Assembly: GCF_004359525.2 (NCBI RefSeq)
Contig: NZ_SCWC02000004.1
Location: 1 to 64,000 of the forward strand
DNA: 64,000 bases
Direction of reading: 5' to 3'
From: Macrococcus equipercicus
GTDB lineage: Bacteria; Bacillota; Bacilli; Staphylococcales; Staphylococcaceae
Part shown: positions 9,963 to 20,166 of the stretch, in pieces
Position numbering within the stretch: position 1 is the first letter of the stretch
Layout of the letters: every line of letters begins with the position of its first letter
The notes under the pieces: model-generated
Database searches by the model: none
Told to the model about the DNA's origin: nothing
What the model saw: the letters and a program-made list of their open reading frames with translations, nothing else
Program-made: the position numbers and the translations under genes

Positions 9963-11306
9963 TTAGTTCGAAATATTTTCGATAATCGTTTCCAGTGCCA
10001 TGCCGCGGCTTGCTTTGAACAGCACAACTGTATCAGCCGTCAGCCGCGGGCGTAAAAATTCTGCGACTGCCCCTTTATCATCAAAATGATAAGCGGTCGT
10101 CAATTTCTTCGCTTCATCATGAATATGTTCAGCCGCCCGGCCGGTCGTAATAACCGTCATTTGCCTGCCGTCAAAATACTTGCCGACTTCACGGTGATAC
10201 TGCTCTTCATCAGGACCAAGCTCCAGTACATCGCTCAGCACGATATATTTATCGCCGGTCATCCCATTCACTGTATCGATAGCGGCCTTCATGCTCGTCG
10301 GGCTCGCATTATAAGCATCGTTGATCAGCAGACTGCCGTTCGGTCCTGCGAGCTGTTCCATCCGCATACCCGTCATCTCCAGCTGCTGAAGATGCATATT
10401 GATCGCTTCGTCTGTCAGGCCGAAACGTCTGCCGATCAAAATAGCGATCGCCGCGTTCCGGGCGTTATGGATGCCGAGCATCGGCAGCGTTAATACGGTG
10501 TCAGACGGCGTCACTTTGAACTGAATAGCGCCGTCGGTCATATGGATATCAGTGATGCGGTACGGGTTATCTTCATTCAGGCCGAGCGCTGCCCGTTCGC
10601 CCTTATACGTTTCAGCAAGAGGCGCAAGCAGCGGCTCATCGCCGTCATAGATGAATAGTCCGCTGAGGCCGTCGGTAATTTCAAACTTCGCCCTGGCAAT
10701 GCCTGCTCGTGAACCCAGGTCACGCATATGGCTCTCCCCGATATTCGTGATGACTGCGACATCCGGTTCAGCAAGTGTCGACAGCAGTGAGATTTCCCCG
10801 AAACCTGACATCCCCATCTCAAGTATGGAGATTTCAGTGTCGTCATCCAGCTGGCAGATTGTCAGCGGCAGCCCGATTTCATTATTATAGTTACCGAGTG
10901 TTTTCTTGACTTTGAAGACAGGTGACAGCACTGCACTAACTATATCTTTTGTCGTTGTCTTGCCGTTAGAGCCGGTAATCCCGATGACTTTCGGCTTCAC
11001 TTCTTTAAGATAGGCTCTGCTTAAGCGCTGCAATGCTTGTAGACAGTCGTCCACCATCACGAGCGGTAAGTCCGCCGGAGCACCCGGCACATCCTCCTGC
11101 CAGAAGCTTGCGGCAGCACCGTCCGCTATCGCCTGACTAACAAAGCGATGACCATCCGTCTGCTCTCCTTTAAAAGGGATGAACAGAACACCTTCAGTGA
11201 TTTTCCGGGAATCGATGGCGACTCCTGCCACTTCGGTCGTTTTATAGGCGTCACTGACTGTTCCGCCGGCCATCTGTGCGATTTCCTGTAATGTGCGTTT
11301 TATCAT
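9963..11306 (-). CDS. murF: UDP-MurNAc-tripeptide--D-Ala-D-Ala ligase
   Basis: 447-aa Mur ligase adding D-Ala-D-Ala to the UDP-MurNAc-tripeptide, the last cytoplasmic step of the pentapeptide precursor. The ATP P-loop is GITGSNGKTTTKD near residue 110. Also present are GNYNNEIGLPLT, a Mur-ligase lysine/aspartate region (ILEMGMSG) and NDAYNASP. It starts five bases after ddl, so ddl-murF form an operon and hand over the dipeptide directly. Confidence 0.96.
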   Translation of the reverse strand: MIKRTLQEIAQMAGGTVSDAYKTTEVAGVAIDSRKITEGVLFIPFKGEQTDGHRFVSQAIADGAAASFWQEDVPGAPADLPLVMVDDCLQALQRLSRAYLKEVKPKVIGITGSNGKTTTKDIVSAVLSPVFKVKKTLGNYNNEIGLPLTICQLDDDTEISILEMGMSGFGEISLLSTLAEPDVAVITNIGESHMRDLGSRAGIARAKFEITDGLSGLFIYDGDEPLLAPLAETYKGERAALGLNEDNPYRITDIHMTDGAIQFKVTPSDTVLTLPMLGIHNARNAAIAILIGRRFGLTDEAINMHLQQLEMTGMRMEQLAGPNGSLLINDAYNASPTSMKAAIDTVNGMTGDKYIVLSDVLELGPDEEQYHREVGKYFDGRQMTVITTGRAAEHIHDEAKKLTTAYHFDDKGAVAEFLRPRLTADTVVLFKASRGMALETIIENISN

Positions 11307-11311
11307 GTCAA

Positions 11312-12466
<1,155 letters not shown>

Positions 12467-12481
12467 TCAGGTCTCATAAGG

Positions 12482-12487
12482 TATAAT
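12482..12487 (+). promoter_or_regulatory. Probable -10 element of rodA
   Basis: Consensus TATAAT 30 bases before the rodA ATG, with a weak TTTAAA 17 bases upstream. Confidence 0.4.
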
Positions 12488-12517
12488 ATAACTATTATCT
12501 ACAGTAAGGAGCTATTC

Positions 12518-13693
12518 ATGGTCTTATCACGCAAACATTTCCGGCTCGACAAAGTAGACTGGTGGCTGATTGTTCTGCTGATGCTGTTCGCAGCGGTCAG
12601 CCTGACAATCATCACATCTGCTATGGCAGGTCAGCAATACGAGACAAATTTTGCCAAACGTCAAGTGCTGTATTATGCGCTCGGCTTCATTATCGCACTC
12701 ACGCTCATGTTCATCAGTCCAAAAACATTGCGGAAATTCGTCTGGCCGGTTTATTTCCTTGTGAACTTCGCACTGCTTGGACTTTATGTGCTGCCCGACT
12801 CCTCCTTCACACCGATCATCAATGGTGCGAAGAGCTGGTACAGGCTCGGTCCAATCAGTCTGCAGCCGTCAGAGTTCATGAAAATCACTTTGATGCTGGC
12901 ACTTGCGAATGTCATTTACCGGCATAACCGCTTCACATTCAACAAGACGCTGCAGACAGATGTTATGCTGCTCGTTAAAATATTCATCACGGCGCTGCTG
13001 CCGATGGGACTGATCCTGCTGCAGAATGACTTAGGAACGACGCTCGTGCTGCTCTCCATCATTCTCGGTACAGTCATCGTGTCAGGCGTCAGCTGGCGCA
13101 TTCTTGCACCGTTCCTCATCGGAGTCGCGGCTATCGGCACAACATTGATACTCGGCATTATTTACCGGCCGTCATGGATTGAAAAAGTACTCGGCATTCA
13201 GACTTATCAGCTCGGCCGGATCAACTCATGGCTTGACCCCGGCGCTTACAGCGAAGGTGACGGCTTCCACTTAGTAGAATCCATGAAGGCTATCGGTTCC
13301 GGCGGCTTGTTCGGCAAAGGATTTAAAAACGGCGAAGTCTATATTCCTGAAAATCATACGGACTTCATTTTCTCTGTCATCGGTGAAGAATTCGGGTTTA
13401 TCGGTGCGATCATCGTACTCGTCCTGTTTCTTGCACTGTTCATTCACTTGATCAGACTTGCCCAGCATGCGGATCATCCTTTCAGTGCACTATTTCTGAT
13501 CGGCTTCCTGAGTATGCTTGTCTTCCACGTCTTCCAGAACATTGGTATGACGATCCAGCTTGTTCCGATCACCGGCATTCCACTGCCCTTCATCAGTTAC
13601 GGCGGCAGCGCGCTCTGGGCTCAGATGTGCGGCATCGGCATCGCCCTCAGCATCTTCTATCATCATTCAAACCAATCAATAAAAGACCGATGA
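12518..13693 (+). CDS. rodA: SEDS peptidoglycan glycosyltransferase RodA/FtsW
   Basis: 391-aa integral membrane protein with about ten hydrophobic segments, member of the SEDS family that polymerises lipid II for cell elongation. Signature segments: QPSEFMKI, LILLQNDLGTTLV, DFIFSVIGEEFGFIG and TGIPLPFISYGGSA near the C-terminus. A TAAGGAG site lies seven bases before the ATG. It is divergent from ddl and its TGA stop is the first base triplet inside its terminator palindrome. RodA is favoured over FtsW because of its location near ddl-murF in staphylococci. Confidence 0.9.
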   Translation: MVLSRKHFRLDKVDWWLIVLLMLFAAVSLTIITSAMAGQQYETNFAKRQVLYYALGFIIALTLMFISPKTLRKFVWPVYFLVNFALLGLYVLPDSSFTPIINGAKSWYRLGPISLQPSEFMKITLMLALANVIYRHNRFTFNKTLQTDVMLLVKIFITALLPMGLILLQNDLGTTLVLLSIILGTVIVSGVSWRILAPFLIGVAAIGTTLILGIIYRPSWIEKVLGIQTYQLGRINSWLDPGAYSEGDGFHLVESMKAIGSGGLFGKGFKNGEVYIPENHTDFIFSVIGEEFGFIGAIIVLVLFLALFIHLIRLAQHADHPFSALFLIGFLSMLVFHVFQNIGMTIQLVPITGIPLPFISYGGSALWAQMCGIGIALSIFYHHSNQSIKDR

Positions 13694-13714
13694 CATGTCA
13701 TCGGTCTTTTATTG
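13681..13714 (+). terminator. Terminator of rodA, containing the stop codon
   Basis: A perfect 24-base palindrome (AGACCGATGACA and its complement) flanked by AAAA and TTTTATT. The rodA stop TGA (13691-13693) is within the stem. It could work in both directions and also end the small minus-strand gene at 13735. Confidence 0.85.
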
Positions 13715-13734
13715 ATTATTATGTTTAATAAATG

Positions 13735-13869
13735 TTATTTCAGTTTAGCAGGTGCGACGTGCGGCAGCGTCCGCATCACTTCAAGGCGCGATTTTGTTTT
13801 AGAAATATTGACACCGAGCGTGGATAAGAGATTCACAACGTTCTTCATTTTGTCCTGTGTATTCGGCAT
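13735..13869 (-). CDS. Small basic protein of unknown function (44 aa)
   Basis: 44-aa minus-strand reading frame: MPNTQDKMKNVVNLLSTLGV... ending THVAPAKLK-like (residues RTLPHVAPAKLK). An AGGAGA site sits seven bases before the ATG, and the rodA palindrome lies 20 bases after its stop. No signal peptide or membrane helix; net positive charge with an amphipathic pattern. It lies between rodA and cls. No function can be assigned. The Shine-Dalgarno spacing and clean stop support a real gene; I could not compare it with other genomes. Confidence 0.65.
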   Translation of the reverse strand: MPNTQDKMKNVVNLLSTLGVNISKTKSRLEVMRTLPHVAPAKLK

Positions 13870-14065
13870 AACAATCTCTCCTGTCTCTTTAATAATTATA
13901 TTCTACCCAAATTATTCAGCATTATCCATAGGGCCATGGACCTATTTGTGTAAAGTTTTCGAAAAATTTATATGCATCATGTAAATCGCCTGAACTTCAT
14001 GCTCAAACAGTCATAAATATCGGATGTCATGTATAATAAACAGTAATCAAAAGGAGGCCGTGACT

Positions 14066-15541
14066 ATGCTTGATTTTCTTTCGAGGGAACTCCCTCAGAT
14101 TTTCTCTACGCTGCTGTTTATCGCCTTTATCTTCAATATATTCCTGGCCTTCATTCTCATCTTTCTGGAGCGGAGAGCCGCCGCCTCTACATGGGCCTGG
14201 CTGCTCGTCCTGTTCTTCCTGCCGATTTTAGGGTTTATACTGTACTTGCTGTTCGGCCGGCAGATTCAGCGCCAGACATTGTTCAGGCTGGACGAAGAAG
14301 ATAAGATTGGTCTTGAGACAGTCATTAATGAACAGCTCGTGGCGCTCGACAACAATTTGCTGCGTGAACCGACGGCGGAAATCAATAAACATAAAGACAT
14401 GATCCGCATGATGCTGATGAACCAGCCGGCATTTTTAACGACTGACAACAAAGTCGAAGTGTTCACGGACGGCCGCAAAAAATTCGACCGGCTGATTGCC
14501 GATATATTGAATGCGACCGATCATATTCATATTCAGTATTACATTTTCAAAAAAGACGGTATCGGCAAAGAGATCATCGACGCCCTCGAGCAGAAGCTTG
14601 AAGAAGGCATCGAAGTCAGAATGCTCTATGATGATATGGGTTCGAGAACGCTGACGTTATCAAAGTTCAAAGACTTTAAAAAGCTCGGCGGTCATGTCGA
14701 AGCGTTCTTCCCGTCCATACTGCCGCTCATCAACTTCCGCCTGAATAACCGGAACCATAGGAAAATCGTCGTTATCGACGGCCGTATCGGCTACGTCGGC
14801 GGGTTCAACGTCGGCGATGAATATTTGGGACTGAACAAACGCTTCGGCTACTGGCGTGACACACATCTTCGTCTGGAGGGCGATGCGGTCAATGCGCTGC
14901 AGCTGAGATTCATGCTCGACTGGAACTCGCAGTCCAACCGTCATCGGATGATACACGAACCACAGTACTTCCCTGACGTGCAGAGCGGCGGCGGTGTCGG
15001 CATCCAGATTGCCTCAAGTGGACCAGATGACCAGTGGCAGCAGATTAAATACGGTTACTTGAAGATGATCGGTGATGCCAAGAAATCCATCTACATACAA
15101 ACGCCTTACTTCATCCCGGATACGTCGTTTCTCGATTCACTGAAAGTAGCTGCGTTATCAGGAGTTGCCGTCAATGTAATGATTCCTAATAAGCCGGATC
15201 ATCCATTCGTCTACTGGGCGACTTATTCGAATGTCGGTGAACTGCTGAAAACAGGAGCGAAAGTATTCATTTACGAGAACGGGTTCCTTCATGCCAAAAC
15301 TATTGTGATAGATGATGAAATTGCAAGTGTGGGAACAGCAAACATGGATGTAAGAAGCTTTGATTTGAACTTCGAGGTCAATGCCTTCATCTATGACCGT
15401 GAGCTTGCGGTGAAAGTCAGAAAGACATTTGAGGAAGATATAAAAGTATCAAGTGAGCTGACTGAAGAAATCTACAGCCAGCGCACACCATGGATAAAAA
15501 TAAAAGAAGCAGTCGCACGCCTGATATCACCGATTCTTTAA
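14066..15541 (+). CDS. cls: Cardiolipin synthase
   Basis: 491-aa phospholipase-D family membrane enzyme that condenses two phosphatidylglycerols into cardiolipin. Two N-terminal membrane helices (about residues 5-60) are followed by two HKD motifs: [16 protein letters not shown] near 220 and [20 protein letters not shown] near 405. ATG 14066 is chosen because AAGGAGG lies nine bases upstream and this start gives the staphylococcal length (494 aa). Its last bases overlap the end of a small convergent gene by four. Confidence 0.95.
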   Translation: MLDFLSRELPQIFSTLLFIAFIFNIFLAFILIFLERRAAASTWAWLLVLFFLPILGFILYLLFGRQIQRQTLFRLDEEDKIGLETVINEQLVALDNNLLREPTAEINKHKDMIRMMLMNQPAFLTTDNKVEVFTDGRKKFDRLIADILNATDHIHIQYYIFKKDGIGKEIIDALEQKLEEGIEVRMLYDDMGSRTLTLSKFKDFKKLGGHVEAFFPSILPLINFRLNNRNHRKIVVIDGRIGYVGGFNVGDEYLGLNKRFGYWRDTHLRLEGDAVNALQLRFMLDWNSQSNRHRMIHEPQYFPDVQSGGGVGIQIASSGPDDQWQQIKYGYLKMIGDAKKSIYIQTPYFIPDTSFLDSLKVAALSGVAVNVMIPNKPDHPFVYWATYSNVGELLKTGAKVFIYENGFLHAKTIVIDDEIASVGTANMDVRSFDLNFEVNAFIYDRELAVKVRKTFEEDIKVSSELTEEIYSQRTPWIKIKEAVARLISPIL

Positions 15542-15660
15542 ATATGAAAAAACATGAAATCACAGGCAATACTCAAGAAGAATACAGTGTGAAGTGCCAG
15601 AAAACCGAAAGCTGCCATCTTTTGCGGATGTGTCAGTTTGTAAGTATAAGTAGTTTCCAT
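15538..15660 (-). CDS. Small membrane protein (40 aa)
   Basis: 40-aa minus-strand frame: a short polar start ([14 protein letters not shown]) followed by one hydrophobic helix ([20 protein letters not shown]) and a short tail (FMFFHI). AGGAGTG stands eight bases before the ATG and a good promoter lies upstream (15709-15737). It overlaps the cls stop by four bases tail to tail. The size and single helix suit a membrane-inserted regulatory or toxin-like peptide, but no family is recognised and the function is unknown. Confidence 0.6.
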   Translation of the reverse strand: METTYTYKLTHPQKMAAFGFLALHTVFFLSIACDFMFFHI

Positions 15661-15708
15661 GATTATCACTCCTAATTGTTTTAATATTCAGATATTTAAA
15701 GTAAACAC

Positions 15709-15737
15709 ATTATACTACGTTAAACTTATAAAGTAAA
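15709..15737 (-). promoter_or_regulatory. Promoter of the 40-aa membrane protein
   Basis: TTTACT (15732-15737), 17 bases, TATAAT (15709-15714) on the minus strand, followed by about 45 bases to the start codon. Confidence 0.6.
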
Positions 15738-15764
15738 CTGAAGCGGAAAGGAAAAACTAACGCA

Positions 15765-16391
15765 ATGCAACCTATCATAACAGCGGCAGAATTATTTGTA
15801 ATGAATGTACACTCTGGGGATTCATCAGGTCACGATTACAGCCATATTGAGCGGGTCAGAAAAATGGCACTGCTCATCGGCCGGGAAGAGCAGGCAGACT
15901 TGTTCATCGTCGAGATGGCAGCGCTGCTTCATGACACGGTCGACGATAAGCTTGTAGAACCAGCACGTGCATGGCAGCAGCTGGAGCAGTTCTTTGACAG
16001 CGTCCAGCTCGCTGCTGACAAGCGGGCAGCGATTACCCATATTTTACAATATATCAGCTTTAAAGGCGGCAAAAACGCCGGTAAACTCCGTTCCTTGGAA
16101 GGAAAAGTAGTTCAGGACGCCGACCGGCTCGATGCGCTCGGCGCGATCGGCATCGCCCGGACATTCATGTATGCTGGTGCATTCGGCGATGTGATGTATG
16201 ACCCTGACCGCGCGCCGAGAGATTTAGCGACAGCAGATTACCGGGCGCAGTCGACTGCCATCAATCACTTCTACGAGAAGCTCTTCACATTGAAAGAGCT
16301 GATGAACACTACTAGAGGCCGGCAGCTTGCCGAAGAGCGGACGGCATACATGGAGGCGTTTGTCGACCGCTTCAAGCAGGAATGGCATTAA
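15765..16391 (+). CDS. HD-domain phosphohydrolase
   Basis: 208-aa HD superfamily protein of the YedJ/YpgQ type. The metal-binding residues are visible: His in GHDYSHIERV (about 25-33), HD in ALLHDTVDDK (about 58-63) and a distal Asp in VQDADRLDALGAIG (about 112-125). Relatives hydrolyse nucleotides, often non-canonical triphosphates; the substrate here is not known. Monocistronic, ending at a strong terminator. Confidence 0.85.
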   Translation: MQPIITAAELFVMNVHSGDSSGHDYSHIERVRKMALLIGREEQADLFIVEMAALLHDTVDDKLVEPARAWQQLEQFFDSVQLAADKRAAITHILQYISFKGGKNAGKLRSLEGKVVQDADRLDALGAIGIARTFMYAGAFGDVMYDPDRAPRDLATADYRAQSTAINHFYEKLFTLKELMNTTRGRQLAEERTAYMEAFVDRFKQEWH

Positions 16392-16403
16392 AATAACGCA
16401 AAC

Positions 16404-16438
16404 AAAAACGGAAATCCTATGACAGGATTTCCGTTTTT
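16404..16438. terminator. Bidirectional terminator
   Basis: AAAAACGGAAATCCT/AGGATTTCCGTTTTT with a 5-base loop between the HD gene and the NRAMP remnant; A and T runs on both sides make it usable from either strand. Confidence 0.9.
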
Positions 16439-16441
16439 TAA

Positions 16442-16940
16442 TTATGAATTCCACAGCTGTCCTAACCCCTGCAGTGACATGTAACCTGCAAAGATAGTGA
16501 CGATAACTGCAAATATGCCGAAGACGAGCATCCACTTCGGGTGTTTATAATCGCCGACGATTGATTTCTTCTGTGAAGCGATCAAAATCGCCGTCAATGT
16601 GACCGGTAAAATCAGACCGTTGAATGCGCCTGCTAAAATCAATAGTTTGACCGGTTTACCGATTAAGACGAAGACGAGAGTAGAAAAGACAATAAAGACG
16701 ATGATGACAATGTTATTGTACTTCTCAAAGAAAGGATGGAAGCTTCTCAGGAATGAAGCACTCGTGTATGCTGCACCAATAACAGATGTCAGTGCGGCTG
16801 CCAGCAGAACAAGGCCGAAGATTTTCGGGCCGATATCGCCGAGCGCGAACTGGAAGGCTGATGCCAGCGGATTTTCGGGATCCAGCTTAACACCTGTTGC
16901 GACAACACTAAGCACTGCCAGAAAGTGGAACTTGCTGAAA
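16442..16940 (-). pseudogene. 5'-truncated NRAMP-family metal transporter remnant
   Basis: The frame encodes only the C-terminal portion (about 165 residues) of an NRAMP/YcsG-type divalent metal transporter: VKLDPENPLASAFQFALG, ALTSVIGAAYTSASFLR and a long membrane-rich stretch ending SIVGDYKHPKW. Complete members have about 400 residues with the DPGN metal-binding motif in the first helix, which is absent. Upstream, readable sequence changes within about 50 bases into the yidC terminator, with no proper start or ribosome site. A deletion that removed the 5' half is the simplest explanation. Confidence 0.8.
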
Positions 16941-16966
16941 TAGTTATAAGTCCTTAGTTTTATATG

Positions 16967-16995
16967 AAAAAAACGGATGCCCGCGGGCATCCGTT
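16967..16995 (-). terminator. Terminator of yidC
   Basis: Perfect 24-base palindrome AACGGATGCCCG and its complement followed by TTTTTTT on the minus strand, 12 bases past the yidC stop. Confidence 0.9.
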
Positions 16996-17007
16996 AAGTA
17001 ATCACTA

Positions 17008-17862
17008 TTATTTTCTTTTCTTTTTCTTCGGTGCAACTGTCGTGTTTTTAGCAGCGGCCGCCTGATTCTGTGCATGTGCCTCTACTAACGGCTTCATATC
17101 TTCATGAACTTTCTTCTTGTAGAATTTGTTGCCAAGCCATGTCTGGAAGACAAGGAACAATCCACCGACTGCCCAGTATAACGGCAGGGCAGCTGGTGAG
17201 ATAAATGACATCCACACAATCATGATTGGTGAGATGAACATCATCATACGCATCTGTGCTTTCTGCTCATCAGGAATGTTCTGCATAGAAACATAAGCCT
17301 GCAGCGCATAGACAAGACCCGCAATAATCGTCATGATAATATCTGGTTTTGTCAGATGGAACCATAAGAAGTTCGGATATTCAGTAATCCCGCCTGTTGA
17401 CGGATATTTCAGCACATAGAACAACCCTGTAACGATCGGCAGCTGAATAAGCAGCGGCAGACAGCCCATGTTCAATGGATTGATGTTGTTTTCTTTGTAT
17501 AACGCCATCATCTCCTGGTTAGCTGCCATCTTCTCTTCCTGCGTGCGCGCGTGTTTCACTCTTTCCTGGATTGCTTTCAGCTGCGGCTGAATCAAGTTCA
17601 TCTTCTCTTTCATGACGCTCTGGTTTTTGTATGTTTTCATCATGAACGGGAACAATGCCAGACGGACAATCAATGTAATCGCGATAATCGCAAGGCCGTA
17701 GTTATGGCCCATATTAGCACCTAACCAGTGAATTAGATGGTCAAGCGGACGTACAAATGTATCATAGAAAAAGCCGTTTCGGTTGGATTCCTTAGAGTAG
17801 TCACACCCGGCCAGAAAAATCATAACACCGAACAATAATGGCAATATTGCCTTTTTCTTCAT
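17008..17862 (-). CDS. yidC: Membrane protein insertase YidC (lipoprotein type)
   Basis: 284-aa Oxa1/YidC/Alb3 insertase. A lipoprotein signal ends with LAGC at Cys19, as in Gram-positive YidC, then membrane helices including the first (HNYGLAIIAITLIVRLALFPF) with the conserved arginine facing the groove. A cytoplasmic charged hairpin (ERVKHARTQEEKMAANQ) and NINPLNMGCLPLLIQLP follow. The C-terminus is basic (KKKKRK), favouring ribosome contact. Between the thi operon and the NRAMP remnant. Confidence 0.95.
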   Translation of the reverse strand: MKKKAILPLLFGVMIFLAGCDYSKESNRNGFFYDTFVRPLDHLIHWLGANMGHNYGLAIIAITLIVRLALFPFMMKTYKNQSVMKEKMNLIQPQLKAIQERVKHARTQEEKMAANQEMMALYKENNINPLNMGCLPLLIQLPIVTGLFYVLKYPSTGGITEYPNFLWFHLTKPDIIMTIIAGLVYALQAYVSMQNIPDEQKAQMRMMMFISPIMIVWMSFISPAALPLYWAVGGLFLVFQTWLGNKFYKKKVHEDMKPLVEAHAQNQAAAAKNTTVAPKKKKRK

Positions 17863-17944
17863 TTCTTCACCTCATAGTATTCTTTCACATAGAGGTTATT
17901 TTACCATATTTTTAACGTGTATTAAACTATTCCTTTAATGATTA

Positions 17945-18586
17945 TCAGTTTTTCTGATAATAATGAAGATAAGCTTTCACATCTTGTTCAATATTGCTGC
18001 TGCGAGCAATTGATGAAATTGTAGAGACACCGTCTGCCCCTGCTTTTAAAATCGGTTCACAGTTCTTATTCGTAACGCCGCCGATCGCTACAATCGGGAT
18101 ATCTTCATCGTACAGCCTCATTTTGCGGATCAGTTCGATACCGCCGGGTTTCTTTGCATCACTCTTTGAGCTCGTCTCGTACACTGGACCGACACCGATA
18201 TAATCAACGTGCGTAAGGTCAGACCGGTCATATTCCTGGAAATCGCTCACAGACAGACCGATAATCTTATCCGGAAAATAATTGATGATTTCCTTGATGT
18301 CCTGGTCGTCCTGACCGAGATGGACGCCGTCCGCAGCAATCCGGACCGCGAGTTCCCAGTCGTCATTCACAATAAAAGGTACTTGATGATGCAGACATAG
18401 TTCTTTCAGCTTCAGTGCCATCGCTAATTTAGCGTCGCCGGTCAATGCACCATCGCCTTTTTCTCTGAACTGAAACATTGTGATACCTGCTGTAAGTGCT
18501 TCTTTGAGTACCTGTTCAATATTGCCGCCCGGAACATCCGTCGTTCCGCAAATAAAATAAAGCTGCAGCATCCGTCGCTCAAACAT
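17945..18586 (-). CDS. thiE: Thiamine-phosphate synthase
   Basis: 213-aa TIM-barrel enzyme coupling HMP-PP with thiazole phosphate to thiamine phosphate. FQFREKG, PFIVNDDWELAVRIAADGVHLGQDD, YIGVGPVYET and VAIGGVTNKN mark the pyrophosphate and phosphate sites. The ATG abuts the thiM stop (TAAATG). Last gene of tenA-thiD-thiM-thiE, controlled by the TPP riboswitch upstream of tenA. An AT-rich inverted repeat covers its stop but has no T run. Confidence 0.96.
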   Translation of the reverse strand: MFERRMLQLYFICGTTDVPGGNIEQVLKEALTAGITMFQFREKGDGALTGDAKLAMALKLKELCLHHQVPFIVNDDWELAVRIAADGVHLGQDDQDIKEIINYFPDKIIGLSVSDFQEYDRSDLTHVDYIGVGPVYETSSKSDAKKPGGIELIRKMRLYDEDIPIVAIGGVTNKNCEPILKAGADGVSTISSIARSSNIEQDVKAYLHYYQKN

Positions 18587-19375
18587 TTAATCCACTTCTT
18601 CCGCTCGCATATTCTCTGCTATCTCACTTTCTCCTGTCTCCTGCAGCATATCCAGCAGGTTAATTTGAAAATGCCCGGGCAGAGTCCCATTATCACGCTG
18701 CGCCGCGCGTTCAGCGGCGATATTATAAAAGCTTACTGCTTCTGTCAGCATAGACAATGTCGGTTTGACTTCATTATATATAAAAGCACTGACGATTGCT
18801 CCTAATAAGCAGCCGCCGCCTGTCACTTTCGTCAGCATCGGCGTGCCGTTAGCGAGCTTCATCACTGTCCCGTCGACATAGACAGCATCAATCGCTCCTG
18901 TCACAACGACCGCCGTATTAAAATACTCGCCCGCTGCTCTGGCAACAACTGCTGTATTAAGCGACGTATCACTGTCCGTTCCTTTCATCGCCACTTCCGC
19001 GGACAGACTTTGCAGTTCAGATGCATTGCCGCGTATGACACTGATATGATATTGGCGCAGCAGCTTCAGACAGAATTCCTTCCGGAAGTTTGTCGCGCCG
19101 CATGCCACTGGATCCAGCACGACCGGTACATGATGCTTGTTCGCTGCCTGTATTGCTGTTTCAATGGACGGCATCACTGCAGTCGACAATGTCCCGATAT
19201 TAATCAGCACTGCACCACAGTGTTCGATCAGCTCTTCAAGTTCCGCTTCATCAATCGCCATGATCGGGCTTGCGCCGAGTGCCAGCAGTCCGTTCGCCGT
19301 GAAGTTCTTGACGACATCATTTGTGATGCATAGGACAAGTGGTGCATGTTCTCTTACTTCATTGATTCTCATCAT
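18587..19375 (-). CDS. thiM: Hydroxyethylthiazole kinase
   Basis: 262-aa ribokinase-fold enzyme phosphorylating hydroxyethylthiazole in thiamine salvage. Typical segments: PLVLCITNDVVKNFTANGLLALGASPIM, VLDPVACGAT and a catalytic TGGGCLLGAIVSAF near residue 190. It overlaps the thiD stop by four bases. Two consecutive Met codons open the frame; either could be used. Confidence 0.96.
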   Translation of the reverse strand: MMRINEVREHAPLVLCITNDVVKNFTANGLLALGASPIMAIDEAELEELIEHCGAVLINIGTLSTAVMPSIETAIQAANKHHVPVVLDPVACGATNFRKEFCLKLLRQYHISVIRGNASELQSLSAEVAMKGTDSDTSLNTAVVARAAGEYFNTAVVVTGAIDAVYVDGTVMKLANGTPMLTKVTGGGCLLGAIVSAFIYNEVKPTLSMLTEAVSFYNIAAERAAQRDNGTLPGHFQINLLDMLQETGESEIAENMRAEEVD

Positions 19376-20166
19376 ACATCCTCCAGTGGATAGCTGAAAT
19401 GATTGACCGGTCCATTACCACGGCCAAGTTTCGGCGTATTTATTATTGCGCTTGTAATATAAGCTTTCGCTGTCCGGACGCTGTCTTCAATCGTGCGCCC
19501 TTTAGCAAGTTCTGCTGTGATGACAGCGCCGAATGTACAGCCGGTGCCGTGCGTATGATGCGTCGGCGTCCGCTGTGCTGTCAGTTCGATGCAGCCCGCT
19601 TTCGTAAATAAGTAATCTGTGGCGTCACCTTCCATATGACCGCCTTTAATGACGACCGACTGCGCACCGATTTCATTGACGAACATTTTGCCGGCCTTAT
19701 CGATATCTTCTTTCGTTTCGATGGTCATCTGAAGAATACGTTCAAGTTCCGGTAAGTTTGGTGTCGCGACCGTCGCAAGGTCCAGCAGCTTATAGCGCAC
19801 GGCCGTTTTACCCGCTTCATCGAGCAGGTCGTCACCGCTTTTAGCGACCATCACCGGATCGATGACGTAAGGGATACGATGTTTCAAAATGTACGGTCTG
19901 ACGACATCCATGACATCGCTTGATACCAGCATGCCGGTCTTCACCGCATCCGGCACGATATCGCTGTAGACACTGTTCAGCTGCGCTTCAACGACTTCAA
20001 GCGGCTGATCGAATACTTGCTGCACACCTGTTGTGTTCTGCGCGACGATACTTGTCACGACGCTCATACCGTATACGCCGCGCGACTGAAATACTTTAAG
20101 GTCGACGGTCGTTCCGGCGCCGCCCGTCGGATCAGTTCCCGCTATTGATAGTGCTGTTTTCAGCAT
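19372..20166 (-). CDS. thiD: Hydroxymethylpyrimidine/phosphomethylpyrimidine kinase
   Basis: 264-aa ribokinase-family kinase acting on HMP and HMP-P. N-terminal ALSIAGTDPTGGAG, VIDPVMVAKSGD and HGTGCTFGAVITAELAKG (anion hole) are present. The ATG at 20166 is chosen because GGAGGAG lies upstream and the family start is MLKTALSIAG; it lies 35 bases inside tenA, implying coupled translation. Confidence 0.95.
   Translation of the reverse strand: MLKTALSIAGTDPTGGAGTTVDLKVFQSRGVYGMSVVTSIVAQNTTGVQQVFDQPLEVVEAQLNSVYSDIVPDAVKTGMLVSSDVMDVVRPYILKHRIPYVIDPVMVAKSGDDLLDEAGKTAVRYKLLDLATVATPNLPELERILQMTIETKEDIDKAGKMFVNEIGAQSVVIKGGHMEGDATDYLFTKAGCIELTAQRTPTHHTHGTGCTFGAVITAELAKGRTIEDSVRTAKAYITSAIINTPKLGRGNGPVNHFSYPLEDV

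Noticed and set aside
16442-16990. Complete 182-aa membrane protein gene starting in the yidC terminator
   Set aside because: The first ~15 codons come from the terminator region, lack a ribosome site, and the rest is only the C-terminal part of an NRAMP transporter.
17939-17961. Terminator after thiE
   Set aside because: The ATTATCAG/CTGATAAT inverted repeat has no T run and is AT-rich, so it is not convincing.
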